A stretch of DNA of 6,736 bases from Synechococcaceae bacterium Bin_79_3 (GCA_009914645.1 VFLB01000299.1:1-6736), one strand, 5' to 3'. Positions 1-6,736 are shown, counted from the stretch's first letter. Notes: generated by a model from the sequence alone, not told the origin. A program made the numbers and translations.

Positions 1-338
1 GCCAGCTGTGGTGGGATCCAGGCTTGGGCTTCGCCAAAAACAAAGACCAAAATCTCGAATTACTTGAGGGCTTACAGCTCTTAGCTGCCCACGGTTATCC
101 GCTACTGGTTGGGCCGAGCCGAAAGCGTTTTATTGGCGAAATTTTGAATGAAAAAAGGGCTCGTGCCCGTAGCTGGGGAACTGCAGCAGCAGTGTGCAAA
201 GCGATCTCCGCTGGAGCGGCAATGGTGCGGGTGCACGATGTGGCAGCGATGCGGCAGGTGTGCGCAATGGCTGATGCTTTGTGGCCCCATTCAGCTACCG
301 CAAGCGTCGCAGACAAATTTCTTCAAAAGCAGGCCTGA
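1..338 (+). CDS. folP: Dihydropteroate synthase, C-terminal part (5' end outside window)
   Basis: Joins p-aminobenzoate to 6-hydroxymethyl-7,8-dihydropterin diphosphate to give dihydropteroate, in cytosolic folate synthesis. The frame is open from the left edge (first full codon at 3) to a TGA at 336-338, giving 111 residues. Three family motifs appear in order: DPGLGFAK (second Asp/Gly pterin-binding loop), GPSRKRFIG (the SRK whose Lys matches E. coli K221), and RVHDV near the end (matching E. coli R255 and H257). DHPS is normally about 270-290 residues, so roughly the first 60% lies upstream of the window. A TTG at 24 is not the start, because the DPG motif lies partly before it. The 3' end overlaps the convergent membrane-protein gene by 44 bp. 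All visible catalytic residues are intact, so this is a gene cut by the window edge, not a pseudogene. Confidence 0.95.
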   Translation, partial: QLWWDPGLGFAKNKDQNLELLEGLQLLAAHGYPLLVGPSRKRFIGEILNEKRARARSWGTAAAVCKAISAGAAMVRVHDVAAMRQVCAMADALWPHSATASVADKFLQKQA

Positions 339-939
339 GTAAATAGGGATAGTCGCCCACCCAAAGCTTGGCTTGGGGCACCCAGCCATCTGAAAGCCTG
401 GCAATTTTGGAAAAATCAGCCCGTTCAGAGAGCACAAGACAGCGAATCGTCATTCCCTTTCGCAAAGCCTTATGGGCCTTATCGAGGGGAAAACGCAATT
501 GCGCCAGGTAGCCATCTTCATCTCCAAGTTCAAGGCAAAGCCAGGTACGGCGATTTTCCACTAACTCAAGTCGGCCCTCTTTATCGGTGGTTTCTTGGCG
601 CCCTTCTAGTTTTTCCTTGGTATAAAGATCCTGAATTTGGCCTTCAAACAAGGCCGCCGCCGGATATTTACGGAGCTGGCCATTGCGGCCACCGGCCTGG
701 ACGATCGGCCCCCAGAGCACATAGAGAAGCATTACGAGGCCGAATACGAGCCAGAGGTTGCTCCAGCGGGAGCCGAAGCCCCCCTGGGCCACCAAGAGGG
801 GAATTAGCCCTCCGAGGGTGGATATCAAAACCCGTTGCAACACCAGCTGGGGGCCACCAGAACAAAAACTAAATTGAGGGCCACTTGCCACCGCAGGGAT
901 CAACCGCTGCAGTTCACCTGGCTTTAGGGGAAGAAGCAT
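295..939 (-). CDS. Conserved membrane protein of unknown function, 214 aa
   Basis: I cannot assign a function. The start is ATG at 939-937 and the stop is TAG at 297-295. The N-terminal 30 residues are mostly soluble. Two hydrophobic stretches follow, at about residues 37-51 (VLISTLGGLIPLLVA) and 61-80 (NLWLVFGLVMLLYVLWGPIV), separated by a short Gly/Arg/Trp linker. Both are long enough to span or hairpin into a membrane. From about residue 83 a hydrophilic domain begins (GGRNGQLRKYPAAALFEG), rich in charged residues and ending WVGDYPYLLRPAFEEICLRRLR. There is no signal peptide and no catalytic motif I recognise. It starts 25 bp after the dapB stop on the same strand, so co-transcription with dapB is likely. 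Its last 14 codons overlap the folP 3' end antisense. No strong Shine-Dalgarno is visible. I recall similar cyanobacterial proteins carrying a transporter-permease label, but nothing in this sequence supports that. Confidence 0.8.
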   Translation of the reverse strand: MLLPLKPGELQRLIPAVASGPQFSFCSGGPQLVLQRVLISTLGGLIPLLVAQGGFGSRWSNLWLVFGLVMLLYVLWGPIVQAGGRNGQLRKYPAAALFEGQIQDLYTKEKLEGRQETTDKEGRLELVENRRTWLCLELGDEDGYLAQLRFPLDKAHKALRKGMTIRCLVLSERADFSKIARLSDGWVPQAKLWVGDYPYLLRPAFEEICLRRLR

Positions 940-958
940 CCGCTTAGTTTGTCGCGTT

Positions 959-978
959 AGCGCTTCACAGCAAGCGCT
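959..978 (-). other. 7-bp hairpin spanning the dapB stop codon
   Basis: AGCGCTT and AAGCGCT form a perfect 7-bp inverted repeat around a 6-nt loop (966-971), overlapping the dapB TGA (967-965). On the minus strand no T-run follows, so it is not a classical intrinsic terminator. It could be an mRNA processing or 3'-stabilising hairpin between dapB and the membrane-protein gene, or chance. Confidence 0.35.
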
Positions 979-1786
979 CTAGGCCATAAACCAAACCTGG
1001 CAACTGGCGCACCTTGCGTATGGCTAGCAATACACCTGGCATATAGGCGGCTCGATCAAACGTGTCGTGACGCAACACATAGCGCTCCCCAGCCGCCCCA
1101 AATTGCACTTCCTGGTGGGCCACCAGCCCCGGCAGACGAATTGAATGAAGCCTCAAACCGCTTTCTCGCAATCCGCCGCGACAGCCAGCCAAGCTTTCAT
1201 GCTCATCAAGTTCAGGGGAATTAAAGCTCTTGCCGAGTTCCTCGATTAATTCAGCTGTTTTGATGCAGGTGCCGCTTGGGGCATCCGCCTTGCGGTTGTG
1301 GTGAAGCTCCACCAGTTCTGCGTGGTTGTAGAACCGAGCAGCGGCAGCAGCGGCCTGCTGAAGCAGCACCATCCCCACCGAAAAATTGGGAATTACAGCT
1401 GCCCCCATTGTGGCTTTAACGGCGAAATCGGCTAGATCTTGAATTTGTTCAGGGCTGAGCCCTGTGGTGCCAATTACAGGCGCCACTCCATAGGCAATCG
1501 CAGCCCTGGCGTGCTGATAAACCACCTTGGGATGGGTGAAATCCACTAACACCGAGCCTGGATGCTGTTGGCTAGCCATACACAAACTGCCTTCAAGATC
1601 AGCCGTTACGGCCACTTCGAGGGCTTTCAAACCAAGGGCTAGCCCCACATCTTCACCCTCCTGCCCTGGGGTGGTGTCGATCGCGGCAACCAACTCGCAA
1701 TCGGCGCAAGCCTGCAAAGTTTTAACAAGTTCAGCCCCCATCCGGCCTAATGCTCCGGCAACTACGACTGGAATAGGTTTGTTCAC
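965..1786 (-). CDS. dapB: 4-hydroxy-tetrahydrodipicolinate reductase
   Basis: Cytosolic NAD(P)H-dependent reductase that makes tetrahydrodipicolinate in the diaminopimelate/lysine pathway, which feeds peptidoglycan. The N-terminal Rossmann motif is GALGRMG (residues 11-17). GTTG follows at about residue 106, then PNFSVG at about 133. The family signature [12 protein letters not shown] lies at about 162-173, with the general-acid His and the Lys of the H-x3-K pair at the spacing of E. coli H159/K163. The C-terminal part (about residue 226 onward) carries the conserved [13 protein letters not shown] stretch. I chose the GTG at 1786-1784, giving 273 aa and an N-terminus reading [15 protein letters not shown] four codons upstream (1798) would give 277 aa, and a TGA at 1804-1802 blocks any longer start. 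Neither start has a clear Shine-Dalgarno. The gene is divergent from chlH and upstream of the membrane-protein gene. No key residue is missing. Confidence 0.95.
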   Translation of the reverse strand: MNKPIPVVVAGALGRMGAELVKTLQACADCELVAAIDTTPGQEGEDVGLALGLKALEVAVTADLEGSLCMASQQHPGSVLVDFTHPKVVYQHARAAIAYGVAPVIGTTGLSPEQIQDLADFAVKATMGAAVIPNFSVGMVLLQQAAAAAARFYNHAELVELHHNRKADAPSGTCIKTAELIEELGKSFNSPELDEHESLAGCRGGLRESGLRLHSIRLPGLVAHQEVQFGAAGERYVLRHDTFDRAAYMPGVLLAIRKVRQLPGLVYGLERLL

Positions 1787-1854
1787 GGATTCGAGCAAAA
1801 TTCAACGCTAGGCACTATTACTCCGTAATCTTTACTTATCAAAACCAGAGCTGC
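1787..1854. promoter_or_regulatory. Divergent dapB/chlH promoter region
   Basis: This is the only spacer between two divergent genes, so it should hold at least the dapB promoter and probably the chlH promoter. For dapB, the minus strand shows TTGATA (1842-1837) and TAATAG (1820-1815) separated by 16 nt, a passable -35 and a weak -10 that would give a leader of about 20 nt. For chlH no convincing pair is visible; TAATCT at 1826-1831 is the best -10-like hexamer but has no good -35 at proper spacing. The chlH start has only a weak purine patch upstream (CAGAG at 1845-1849). This is inference from hexamer matching only. Confidence 0.4.
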
Positions 1855-4800
1855 ATGTTTACCCAAGTTCGTTCCGCCAGTCGCAGGGTGAGCCCAGGCC
1901 CCAACGCCTCTAGAAATGTTATGAGGGTGGTTTATCTAGTTTTAGAACCGCAATATCAAAATTCGTTAACCCAAGCGGCAAACGCCCTAAACGATCAATC
2001 CGTTGATTTTTCAGTTGAGCTTTGTGGTTACTTAATTGAGGAGTTAAGAGATCAAGAAAATTACGAACAATTTTGTGCTGATGTAGCCGCAGCTGATGTG
2101 TTTATTGCCTCATTGATTTTCATTGAAGATCTTGCTCAGAAAGTTGTTGAAGCGGTTGCCCCCCATCGCGATCGCCTAAAGGCAACGGTGATTTTTCCCT
2201 CGATGCCCGAGGTGATGCGATTGAACAAGTTGGGTAGTTTTTCAATGACTCAACTGGGGCAAAGTAAAAGTGCGATTGCCCAATTTATGCGCAAACGCAA
2301 AGAAGCTGGCGGAGCAAGCTTTCAAGATGCAATGCTTAAACTATTAAATACCTTGCCAACAGTATTAAAGTATTTGCCAATTGAAAAAGCGCAGGATGCA
2401 AGAAGCTTTATGCTTAGTTTTCAATATTGGCTAGGGGGGACTCCGGATAACCTAAAAAACTTATTATTAATGCTTGCTGATAAATATGTGTACCCGATTA
2501 GCGAAGGCGATAGGGCAGATATAAACGTATTAGACCCTGTTGTATTCCCAGATCTTGGGATATGGCATCCTCTTGCTCCTGCAATGTTTGAGGATATTAA
2601 AGAATATCTAAACTGGAGCAATAGCCGCAGTGATTTAGGTTCTGGGCCATTGATTGGGCTTGTGCTACAGCGGAGCCATATCGTTACCGGCGACGACGCT
2701 CACTACGTTGCCCTAATCCAAGAGCTTGAATACAGAGGCGCAAGGGTTATTCCTGTATTTTGTGGCGGCTTAGATTTCTCTAAACCGGTAATTAGTTACT
2801 TTTTTGATCCATTAAATCCAAATCAAGCCTTAGTTGATGCCGCTGTATCGCTAACTGGATTTGCATTAGTTGGCGGGCCGGCCCGCCAAGACCATCCGAA
2901 GGCGATTGAAACCCTGAAAAAACTCAACCGGCCCTACATGGTTGCACTGCCATTAGTGTTCCAAACCACCCAGGAATGGGAAGGTAGTGATCTCGGTTTG
3001 CATCCGGTGCAGGTGGCATTACAAATAGCTATTCCGGAATTGGATGGGGCTATTGAACCAATAGTGCTAAGCGGCCGTGATGATGCCACCGGCAAAGCTC
3101 ACACATTGCAGGACCGCGTTGAAGCAATTGCCGGAAGGTCGATTCGCTGGGCCAACCTGCGCTTAAAACCAAGGGCTGAAAAGAAGCTAGCTATCACTGT
3201 TTTTAGCTTTCCCCCTGATAAAGGAAATGTTGGAACCGCAGCCTATCTAGATGTATTTGGCTCAATACATCGGGTTTTAGAAGAGATGCGCACCCGTGGA
3301 TATCAGGTAGGAAATGTGCCAACAACAGCAAAAGCACTTATGGAATTAGTGCTCAAAGATCCTGAAGCGATGGAAGGTTCCCCCGAACTAGCTATCGCCC
3401 ACAGGATGAGCGTTGCTGAATATGAAAAGCTCACCCCTTACTCAGAAAAATTAGAAGAAAACTGGGGCAAACCACCCGGTCAACTCAACTCGGATGGTCA
3501 AAACCTACTTATTTATGGCCGCCATTTCGGCAATGTTTTTGTTGGAGTTCAACCCACATTTGGCTATGAGGGTGACCCGATGAGGCTGCTTTATTCAAGG
3601 AGCGCAAGCCCCCATCACGGTTTTGCTGCTTATTACACATATCTTGAAAAAGTTTGGTGCGCTGATGCTGTGCTTCATTTCGGCACCCACGGTTCGCTTG
3701 AATTTATGCCTGGAAAACAGATGGGCATGAGTGACAATTGTTATCCAGATTCATTGATTGGTGAATTACCAAACCTTTATTATTATGCTGCTAACAATCC
3801 ATCAGAAGCAACGATTGCCAAAAGAAGAGGATATGCTTCTACGATAAGTTATCTCACACCACCGGCCGAGAATGCCGGCCTATATAAAGGGCTAAAAGAA
3901 CTTGGCGAACTCGTTGGTTCTTATCAACAATTGCGAGAAAGTAGTAGAGGTGTTCAGATTGTTAATGCCATCGTGGAAACCGCTCGTTTATGCAATTTAG
4001 ATAAAGATGTAAATCTGCCTGATAACGATTCTCAAGGCTTAGATAAAGCAGAACGTGATGCTGTTGTTGGTGCGGTGTATCGGCAGCTCATGGAAATTGA
4101 GAGCCGGCTACTGCCCTGTGGTTTGCACACAATCGGCAAACCACCCACAGCGGAAGAAGCAGTTGCCACTCTTGTGAGCATTGCCGCTCTTGAAAGAGAG
4201 GAGGAAAACCTAAGGGGTCTGCCAGGGCTACTGGCTGAAAGCATTGGCCGCACTATTAGCAGCATTTACAAAGGTAACGACGAGGGAGTGTTATCAGATG
4301 TAGAACTAAATCAAAAAATTACCGTCACTTGCCGGCTTGCAGTTGGGGCAATGGTAAAAGTTGTTACCGGCCGCGATGGCAGGGTAAGCCTGCGCCAAAA
4401 CTTTGGCTGGTTATTACAACTGCTAGAAAAAGTAGGTTTTAAATTAACCAGCCCCTGGCAAAAAGCTTGCTGCAAAGCTGGATTTACAGCAGTGGATAAC
4501 GTCGCTTTAGATAAATTATTTAGTTATCTACGTTTTTGCTTAGAGCAGATTTGCGCAGATATGGAATTGGAAAGTTTGCTGCGAGCCCTGGATGGGGAAT
4601 ATGTTCTGCCAGGGCCAGGCGGCGACCCAATCCGAAATCCTGGGGTGCTGCCAAGTGGCAAAAATATTCATGCTTTGGATCCCCAGTCGATACCAACAAG
4701 AGCGGCTATAGCAGCGGCAAAAGTTGTTGTTGATCGACTGATCGAACGCCAAAAAGCTGAGCAAGGCAGCTGGCCTGAAACAATTGCTTGCGTATTGTGG

Positions 4801-5844
4801 GGTACAGATAATATAAAAACCTACGGCGAATCTTTAGCTCAAATACTTTGGTTTATAGGAGTTAAGCCAGTTGCTGATTCCTTGGGTAGGGTAAACAAAT
4901 TAGAATTGATCAGCCTTGAGGAACTTGGCCGCCCGCGCATTGATGTGGTTGTTAACTGTTCTGGTGTATTTAGAGATTTATTTATCAACCAGATGGGATT
5001 AATTGATCAAGGCGTTAAATTAGCAGCTGAGGCTGATGAACCCCTCGAACTTAATTTTGTGCGGCGCCATGCTTTAGAGCAGGCAAAAATTCAAGGCAGC
5101 AGCTTGCGAGATGCTGCCACTAGAGTATTTTCTAATGCCAGTGGCAGCTACAGTTCTAATGTAAACCTTGCGGTTGAAAACAGCAGCTGGGAGCAGGAAG
5201 AAGAGCTGCAGGAAATGTATTTAAACCGTAAAACCTTCGCATTCAACGCAGACAACCCAGGTGAGATGAATCAAAACCGGGATGTTTTTGAATCAGTTAT
5301 GAAAACAGCCGATGTAACTTTTCAAAACTTGGATTCCGCCGAAATATCCCTTACAGATGTGAGCCATTATTTTGATTCCGACCCCACAAAATTAATCGCT
5401 GGGCTTCGGGCAGACGGCAAAGCACCCACCAGTTACATAGCAGACACCACCACCGCAAATGCCCAGGTGCGCTCACTCGGTGAAACAATCAGGCTTGATT
5501 CACGTACAAAATTATTAAATCCCAAATGGTACGAGGGGATGCTTAATTCTGGCTACGAAGGGGTTAGGGAAGTGGCAAAACGCCTCAACTTCACTTTGGG
5601 ATGGAGTGCCACCAGCGGTGCTGTAGATAACTTTGTATATGAAGAAGCTAATGAAACCTTTATAAATGATGCTGAAATGCGCAAGCGTTTGATGGATTTA
5701 AATCCCCACAGCTACCGCCGAATCGTTGGCACATTACTTGAAGTTCACGGGCGCGGTTATTGGGAAACCTCTGAAGAAAATATCCAACAGTTACAGGAGC
5801 TGTACCAGGAGATCGAAGATCGCATCGAAGGGGTTACCAACTAG
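1855..5844 (+). CDS. chlH: Magnesium chelatase subunit H (porphyrin-binding, catalytic)
   Basis: ChlH binds protoporphyrin IX and, driven by the ChlI/ChlD AAA+ motor and helped by Gun4, inserts Mg2+ in the first committed step of chlorophyll synthesis. The product is 1329 aa, the normal cyanobacterial ChlH length. The N-terminal ChlH-specific domain (DUF3479 type) starts at about residue 23 ([12 protein letters not shown]) and runs to about 185. The CobN/Mg-chelatase domain fills most of the rest. Landmarks include [11 protein letters not shown] at about 340, [15 protein letters not shown] at 608-622, NNPSEA at 647-652, and a C-terminal block with [12 protein letters not shown] and [12 protein letters not shown]616 and E651 sit at a constant offset of nine from Synechocystis E625 and E660, residues I recall as important for activity. 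The ATG at 1855 is preferred over the in-frame ATG at 1921 because MFTQVRSA matches relatives as I remember them. The gene has no frameshift and is visibly more AT-rich than dapB beside it. Confidence 0.98.
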   Translation: MFTQVRSASRRVSPGPNASRNVMRVVYLVLEPQYQNSLTQAANALNDQSVDFSVELCGYLIEELRDQENYEQFCADVAAADVFIASLIFIEDLAQKVVEAVAPHRDRLKATVIFPSMPEVMRLNKLGSFSMTQLGQSKSAIAQFMRKRKEAGGASFQDAMLKLLNTLPTVLKYLPIEKAQDARSFMLSFQYWLGGTPDNLKNLLLMLADKYVYPISEGDRADINVLDPVVFPDLGIWHPLAPAMFEDIKEYLNWSNSRSDLGSGPLIGLVLQRSHIVTGDDAHYVALIQELEYRGARVIPVFCGGLDFSKPVISYFFDPLNPNQALVDAAVSLTGFALVGGPARQDHPKAIETLKKLNRPYMVALPLVFQTTQEWEGSDLGLHPVQVALQIAIPELDGAIEPIVLSGRDDATGKAHTLQDRVEAIAGRSIRWANLRLKPRAEKKLAITVFSFPPDKGNVGTAAYLDVFGSIHRVLEEMRTRGYQVGNVPTTAKALMELVLKDPEAMEGSPELAIAHRMSVAEYEKLTPYSEKLEENWGKPPGQLNSDGQNLLIYGRHFGNVFVGVQPTFGYEGDPMRLLYSRSASPHHGFAAYYTYLEKVWCADAVLHFGTHGSLEFMPGKQMGMSDNCYPDSLIGELPNLYYYAANNPSEATIAKRRGYASTISYLTPPAENAGLYKGLKELGELVGSYQQLRESSRGVQIVNAIVETARLCNLDKDVNLPDNDSQGLDKAERDAVVGAVYRQLMEIESRLLPCGLHTIGKPPTAEEAVATLVSIAALEREEENLRGLPGLLAESIGRTISSIYKGNDEGVLSDVELNQKITVTCRLAVGAMVKVVTGRDGRVSLRQNFGWLLQLLEKVGFKLTSPWQKACCKAGFTAVDNVALDKLFSYLRFCLEQICADMELESLLRALDGEYVLPGPGGDPIRNPGVLPSGKNIHALDPQSIPTRAAIAAAKVVVDRLIERQKAEQGSWPETIACVLWGTDNIKTYGESLAQILWFIGVKPVADSLGRVNKLELISLEELGRPRIDVVVNCSGVFRDLFINQMGLIDQGVKLAAEADEPLELNFVRRHALEQAKIQGSSLRDAATRVFSNASGSYSSNVNLAVENSSWEQEEELQEMYLNRKTFAFNADNPGEMNQNRDVFESVMKTADVTFQNLDSAEISLTDVSHYFDSDPTKLIAGLRADGKAPTSYIADTTTANAQVRSLGETIRLDSRTKLLNPKWYEGMLNSGYEGVREVAKRLNFTLGWSATSGAVDNFVYEEANETFINDAEMRKRLMDLNPHSYRRIVGTLLEVHGRGYWETSEENIQQLQELYQEIEDRIEGVTN
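2870..2889. repeat. 20-bp perfect palindrome inside chlH
   Basis: TTGGCGGGCCGGCCCGCCAA equals its own reverse complement over all 20 bases; the flanking bases (G and G) end the symmetry. It encodes the conserved VGGPARQ stretch of ChlH using GC-rich codons in an otherwise AT-rich stretch of the gene. It could form a cruciform, a very stable RNA hairpin, or a protein-binding site. It could also be a by-product of the conserved Gly-Gly-Pro-Ala-Arg codons. Confidence 0.6.
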
Positions 5845-5860
5845 CCGCAAAGCCTGCGGC
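5844..5860 (+). other. GC-rich hairpin at the chlH stop codon
   Basis: GCCGCA (5844-5849) pairs with TGCGGC (5855-5860) around a 5-nt loop, beginning at the last base of the chlH stop. It is GC-rich and well placed to end or protect the chlH transcript, but no T-run follows, so calling it an intrinsic terminator is not justified. Factor-dependent termination or 3' stabilisation is possible. Confidence 0.4.
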
Positions 5861-5874
5861 ATACCTGGCCAGCC

Positions 5875-5905
5875 TTTGTAAAGAACCGCAACAATGTGTT
5901 ATTGT
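5875..5905 (+). promoter_or_regulatory. Candidate hli promoter with HLR1-like element
   Basis: TTGTAA (5876-5881) and TATTGT (5900-5905), 18 nt apart, each match four of six sigma-70 consensus bases. They would place the transcript start about 10 nt before the hli ATG. Overlapping the -35, the minus strand reads TTTACAAA (5882-5875), a full match to one half of HLR1, the element bound by the response regulator RpaB in cyanobacterial high-light promoters. A second, degenerate half (GTTGCGGT, 5892-5885) lies two bases away, the spacing HLR1 uses, but matches only five of eight positions. A site here would block RNA polymerase. The assignment is inference from motif matching. Confidence 0.4.
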
Positions 5906-5906
5906 T
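5890..5906. promoter_or_regulatory. 17-bp dyad AACAAT-N5-ATTGTT upstream of hli
   Basis: Perfect 6-bp inverted repeat with a 5-bp spacer, covering the proposed -10 of hli and ending 15 bp before its ATG. The size and position suit a small dimeric repressor operator. A weak 5'-leader hairpin is the alternative, depending on where transcription starts. Confidence 0.35.
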
Positions 5907-5921
5907 TCTACAGTTTCATGT

Positions 5922-6191
5922 ATGGCCATGGATTCCAGTTCACCTGCAACCGCATCTTCTAAGCCCACCATCCGTGGCGCCACTGTTACCACTGAAGATG
6001 GCGGCCGCTTGAATGCCTTTGCAGCTGAACCACGCATGCAGGTTGTGAGCCCAGAAAGTGGTTGGGGCTTCCACGAGCGCGCTGAAAAATTAAATGGCCG
6101 CATGGCAATGCTTGGATTTATTGCCCTATTGGTTACCGAAAATATGCTTGGTGGCCAGTCCTTCACCCACGGATTGCTTGGCTTGGGTTGA
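5922..6191 (+). CDS. hli: High-light-inducible protein (Hli/Scp, one-helix chlorophyll-binding)
   Basis: Small thylakoid protein of the LHC superfamily. Hli proteins pair in the membrane, bind chlorophyll a and carotenoid, and dissipate energy or hold chlorophyll during photosystem repair and assembly. The product is 89 aa. A soluble Ser/Thr-rich N-terminus (residues 1-24) is followed by EDGGRLNAFAAEPRM (25-39) and a Trp-containing approach (GWGF, 47-50). The LHC signature is E55-x-x-N58-G-R60-x-A62-M63-x-G65, with E55 and R60 the expected helix-crossing ion pair and N58 a chlorophyll ligand position. The single membrane helix runs from about 55 to 75, and the chain ends SFTHGLLGLG. The start is ATG at 5922; ATG at 5928 is also in frame and would remove two residues. 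No Shine-Dalgarno is evident. It lies 77 bp after chlH with its own promoter-like elements and a strong terminator behind it, so it is probably an independent transcript. Confidence 0.92.
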   Translation: MAMDSSSPATASSKPTIRGATVTTEDGGRLNAFAAEPRMQVVSPESGWGFHERAEKLNGRMAMLGFIALLVTENMLGGQSFTHGLLGLG

Positions 6192-6223
6192 TATCCGCCC
6201 CAATCAAACCGCAGTAGTTCAAT

Positions 6224-6257
6224 AACCCGCGGCAGAATTACTGCAGCGGGTTTCTTT
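6224..6257 (+). terminator. Intrinsic terminator after hli
   Basis: AACCCGC (6224-6230) pairs with GCGGGTT (6246-6252). After one G/A mismatch the stem continues as GCAG (6232-6235) with CTGC (6241-6244) around an AATTA loop, for 11 pairs in all. The run TTTCTTT (6251-6257) follows directly. It begins 33 bp after the hli stop. The T-run touches the ATG of the next gene. Confidence 0.8.
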
Positions 6258-6736
6258 ATGGGTAGCACTGCTCCTTCAAATACTTTTTATGCCTTGGTGA
6301 GTGGAGCAGGGCCCACCGGCTGCATAGCCGCTCTTGGCTTAGCGGATGCAGGCTGGAAAGTTGTATTGCACGATCCCCTTTCAATGCAGCAACTGCGCAA
6401 CCGTAGCCGCGCCTATGCCCTTACCCATTCCAGTAAAAGATTATTAACCAAACTTGGTATTTGGCAAGATTTAATTAAACATAGTCAGGCCTTTAAAACC
6501 TTGCAATTAAGCGACAGTAGCAATCATAAATCAGTTTGCTTCCATCAAAATAACCAAGATTTGGGATGGATTATTAATCACCCAAACTTAATGAACCTAC
6601 TGCTGGAGCGCTGCAGGCAAAACCCCTTAATCGAGTGGCGAGTTGGCGAAACTATTGCTCCCGATAGCCCGCTAAATAATTCACAAAGCCAGCTGAAAGT
6701 TATTGCAGAAGGTGGTAATTCACCGAGTCGCAAAGC
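6258..6736 (+). CDS. UbiH/VisC-type FAD-dependent monooxygenase, N-terminal part (3' end outside window)
   Basis: Probable flavoprotein hydroxylase of the UbiH/COQ6 group, whose members hydroxylate aromatic quinone precursors and related compounds using FAD and NAD(P)H. The frame is open from ATG at 6258 through the right edge, 159 complete codons. Residues 11-42 form the FAD-binding beta-alpha-beta fold: FYALVSGAGPTGCIAALG carries the GxGPxG fingerprint and the second strand ends KVVLHD. The segment RAYALTHSSKRLLTKLGIW (about 51-69) matches the family's conserved R-x-x-A-L...L...LG-x-W pattern. HPNLMNLLLERC (about 108-119) matches the helix after the substrate-domain strand. The later GD FAD motif is not reached. 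The substrate is unknown; plastoquinone, tocopherol or another ring lipid are guesses. No usable start lies upstream: the frame is open back to the hli TGA, but with no ATG, GTG or TTG. The gene is noticeably AT-rich. Confidence 0.85.
   Translation, partial: MGSTAPSNTFYALVSGAGPTGCIAALGLADAGWKVVLHDPLSMQQLRNRSRAYALTHSSKRLLTKLGIWQDLIKHSQAFKTLQLSDSSNHKSVCFHQNNQDLGWIINHPNLMNLLLERCRQNPLIEWRVGETIAPDSPLNNSQSQLKVIAEGGNSPSRK

Noticed and set aside
148..342. 64-residue plus-strand frame overlapping folP, and two minus-strand frames over the same region
   Set aside because: The folP frame carries the DHPS motifs; these alternatives carry none.
360..378. Possible hairpin just after the folP stop (CCCAA / TTGGG)
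   Set aside because: The stem is short, has no T-run, and lies within the antisense coding sequence; it is not a supportable terminator.
668..865. 65-residue frame overlapping the membrane-protein gene on the same strand
   Set aside because: It is out of frame with the two-helix protein, Pro/Arg-rich, and has no motif.
1527..1811. 94-residue plus-strand frame opposite dapB
   Set aside because: It is antisense to the conserved DapB N-terminal half and shows Ser/Thr/Pro-rich low-complexity composition without family motifs.
2168..2175. One GCGATCGC (HIP1) octamer in chlH
   Set aside because: I found only a single copy, so there is no sign here of the HIP1 abundance seen in many other cyanobacteria; nothing can be built on one site.
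3863..3880. GGCCG / CGGCC inverted repeat in chlH
   Set aside because: The stem is only 5 bp inside coding sequence, well within chance expectation.
4032..4265. 77-residue minus-strand frame inside chlH (also smaller ones at 2421-2621 and 4540-4764)
   Set aside because: These are antisense shadows of an intact, conserved ChlH frame with no independent coding evidence.
5834..6268. 144-residue open frame on the minus strand covering all of hli
   Set aside because: It lies opposite a clear Hli gene, has no recognisable motif, and starts inside the beginning of the monooxygenase gene; it is most simply a shadow frame.

Overview
The window reads as chromosome of a picocyanobacterium (alpha-cyanobacterial Synechococcus/Cyanobium type). 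The main evidence is a full-length magnesium-chelatase large subunit (ChlH) beginning MFTQVRSA, as I recall for marine and freshwater Synechococcus, followed by a high-light-inducible protein (Hli) gene. Base composition is intermediate and uneven. I cannot name the species from sequence alone.

Layout, left to right. Positions 1-338 (+) are the C-terminal part of folP (dihydropteroate synthase), cut by the left edge. Positions 295-939 (-) encode a 214-residue protein with two predicted membrane segments and no function I can assign; its 3' end overlaps the folP 3' end by 44 bp, convergently. Positions 965-1786 (-) are dapB (4-hydroxy-tetrahydrodipicolinate reductase), probably transcribed together with the membrane-protein gene 25 bp downstream. 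A short divergent spacer of under 70 bp separates dapB from chlH (1855-5844, +), which fills 59% of the window. A 77-bp gap with promoter-like and operator-like elements leads to hli (5922-6191, +). An intrinsic terminator follows, and its T-run ends directly at the ATG of a UbiH/VisC-type FAD monooxygenase gene (6258 to the right edge, +). That last gene has no stop codon inside the window.

How the genes fit together. ChlH binds protoporphyrin IX and is the catalytic subunit for Mg insertion, the first committed step of chlorophyll synthesis. Hli proteins bind chlorophyll and carotenoid in the thylakoid and protect newly made or released chlorophyll. The UbiH-like monooxygenase may act on a quinone or other lipid-ring precursor. 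The right half is therefore photosynthesis-related. The left half is housekeeping (folate, and lysine/peptidoglycan precursor) plus one unknown membrane protein.

I found no mobile element, CRISPR array, RNA gene or defence system. The set of genes looks ordinary. The points worth a second look are regulatory or structural: an HLR1-like half-site and a dyad upstream of hli, the terminator abutting the next start codon, a 20-bp perfect palindrome inside chlH, and a GC step at the dapB/chlH boundary.
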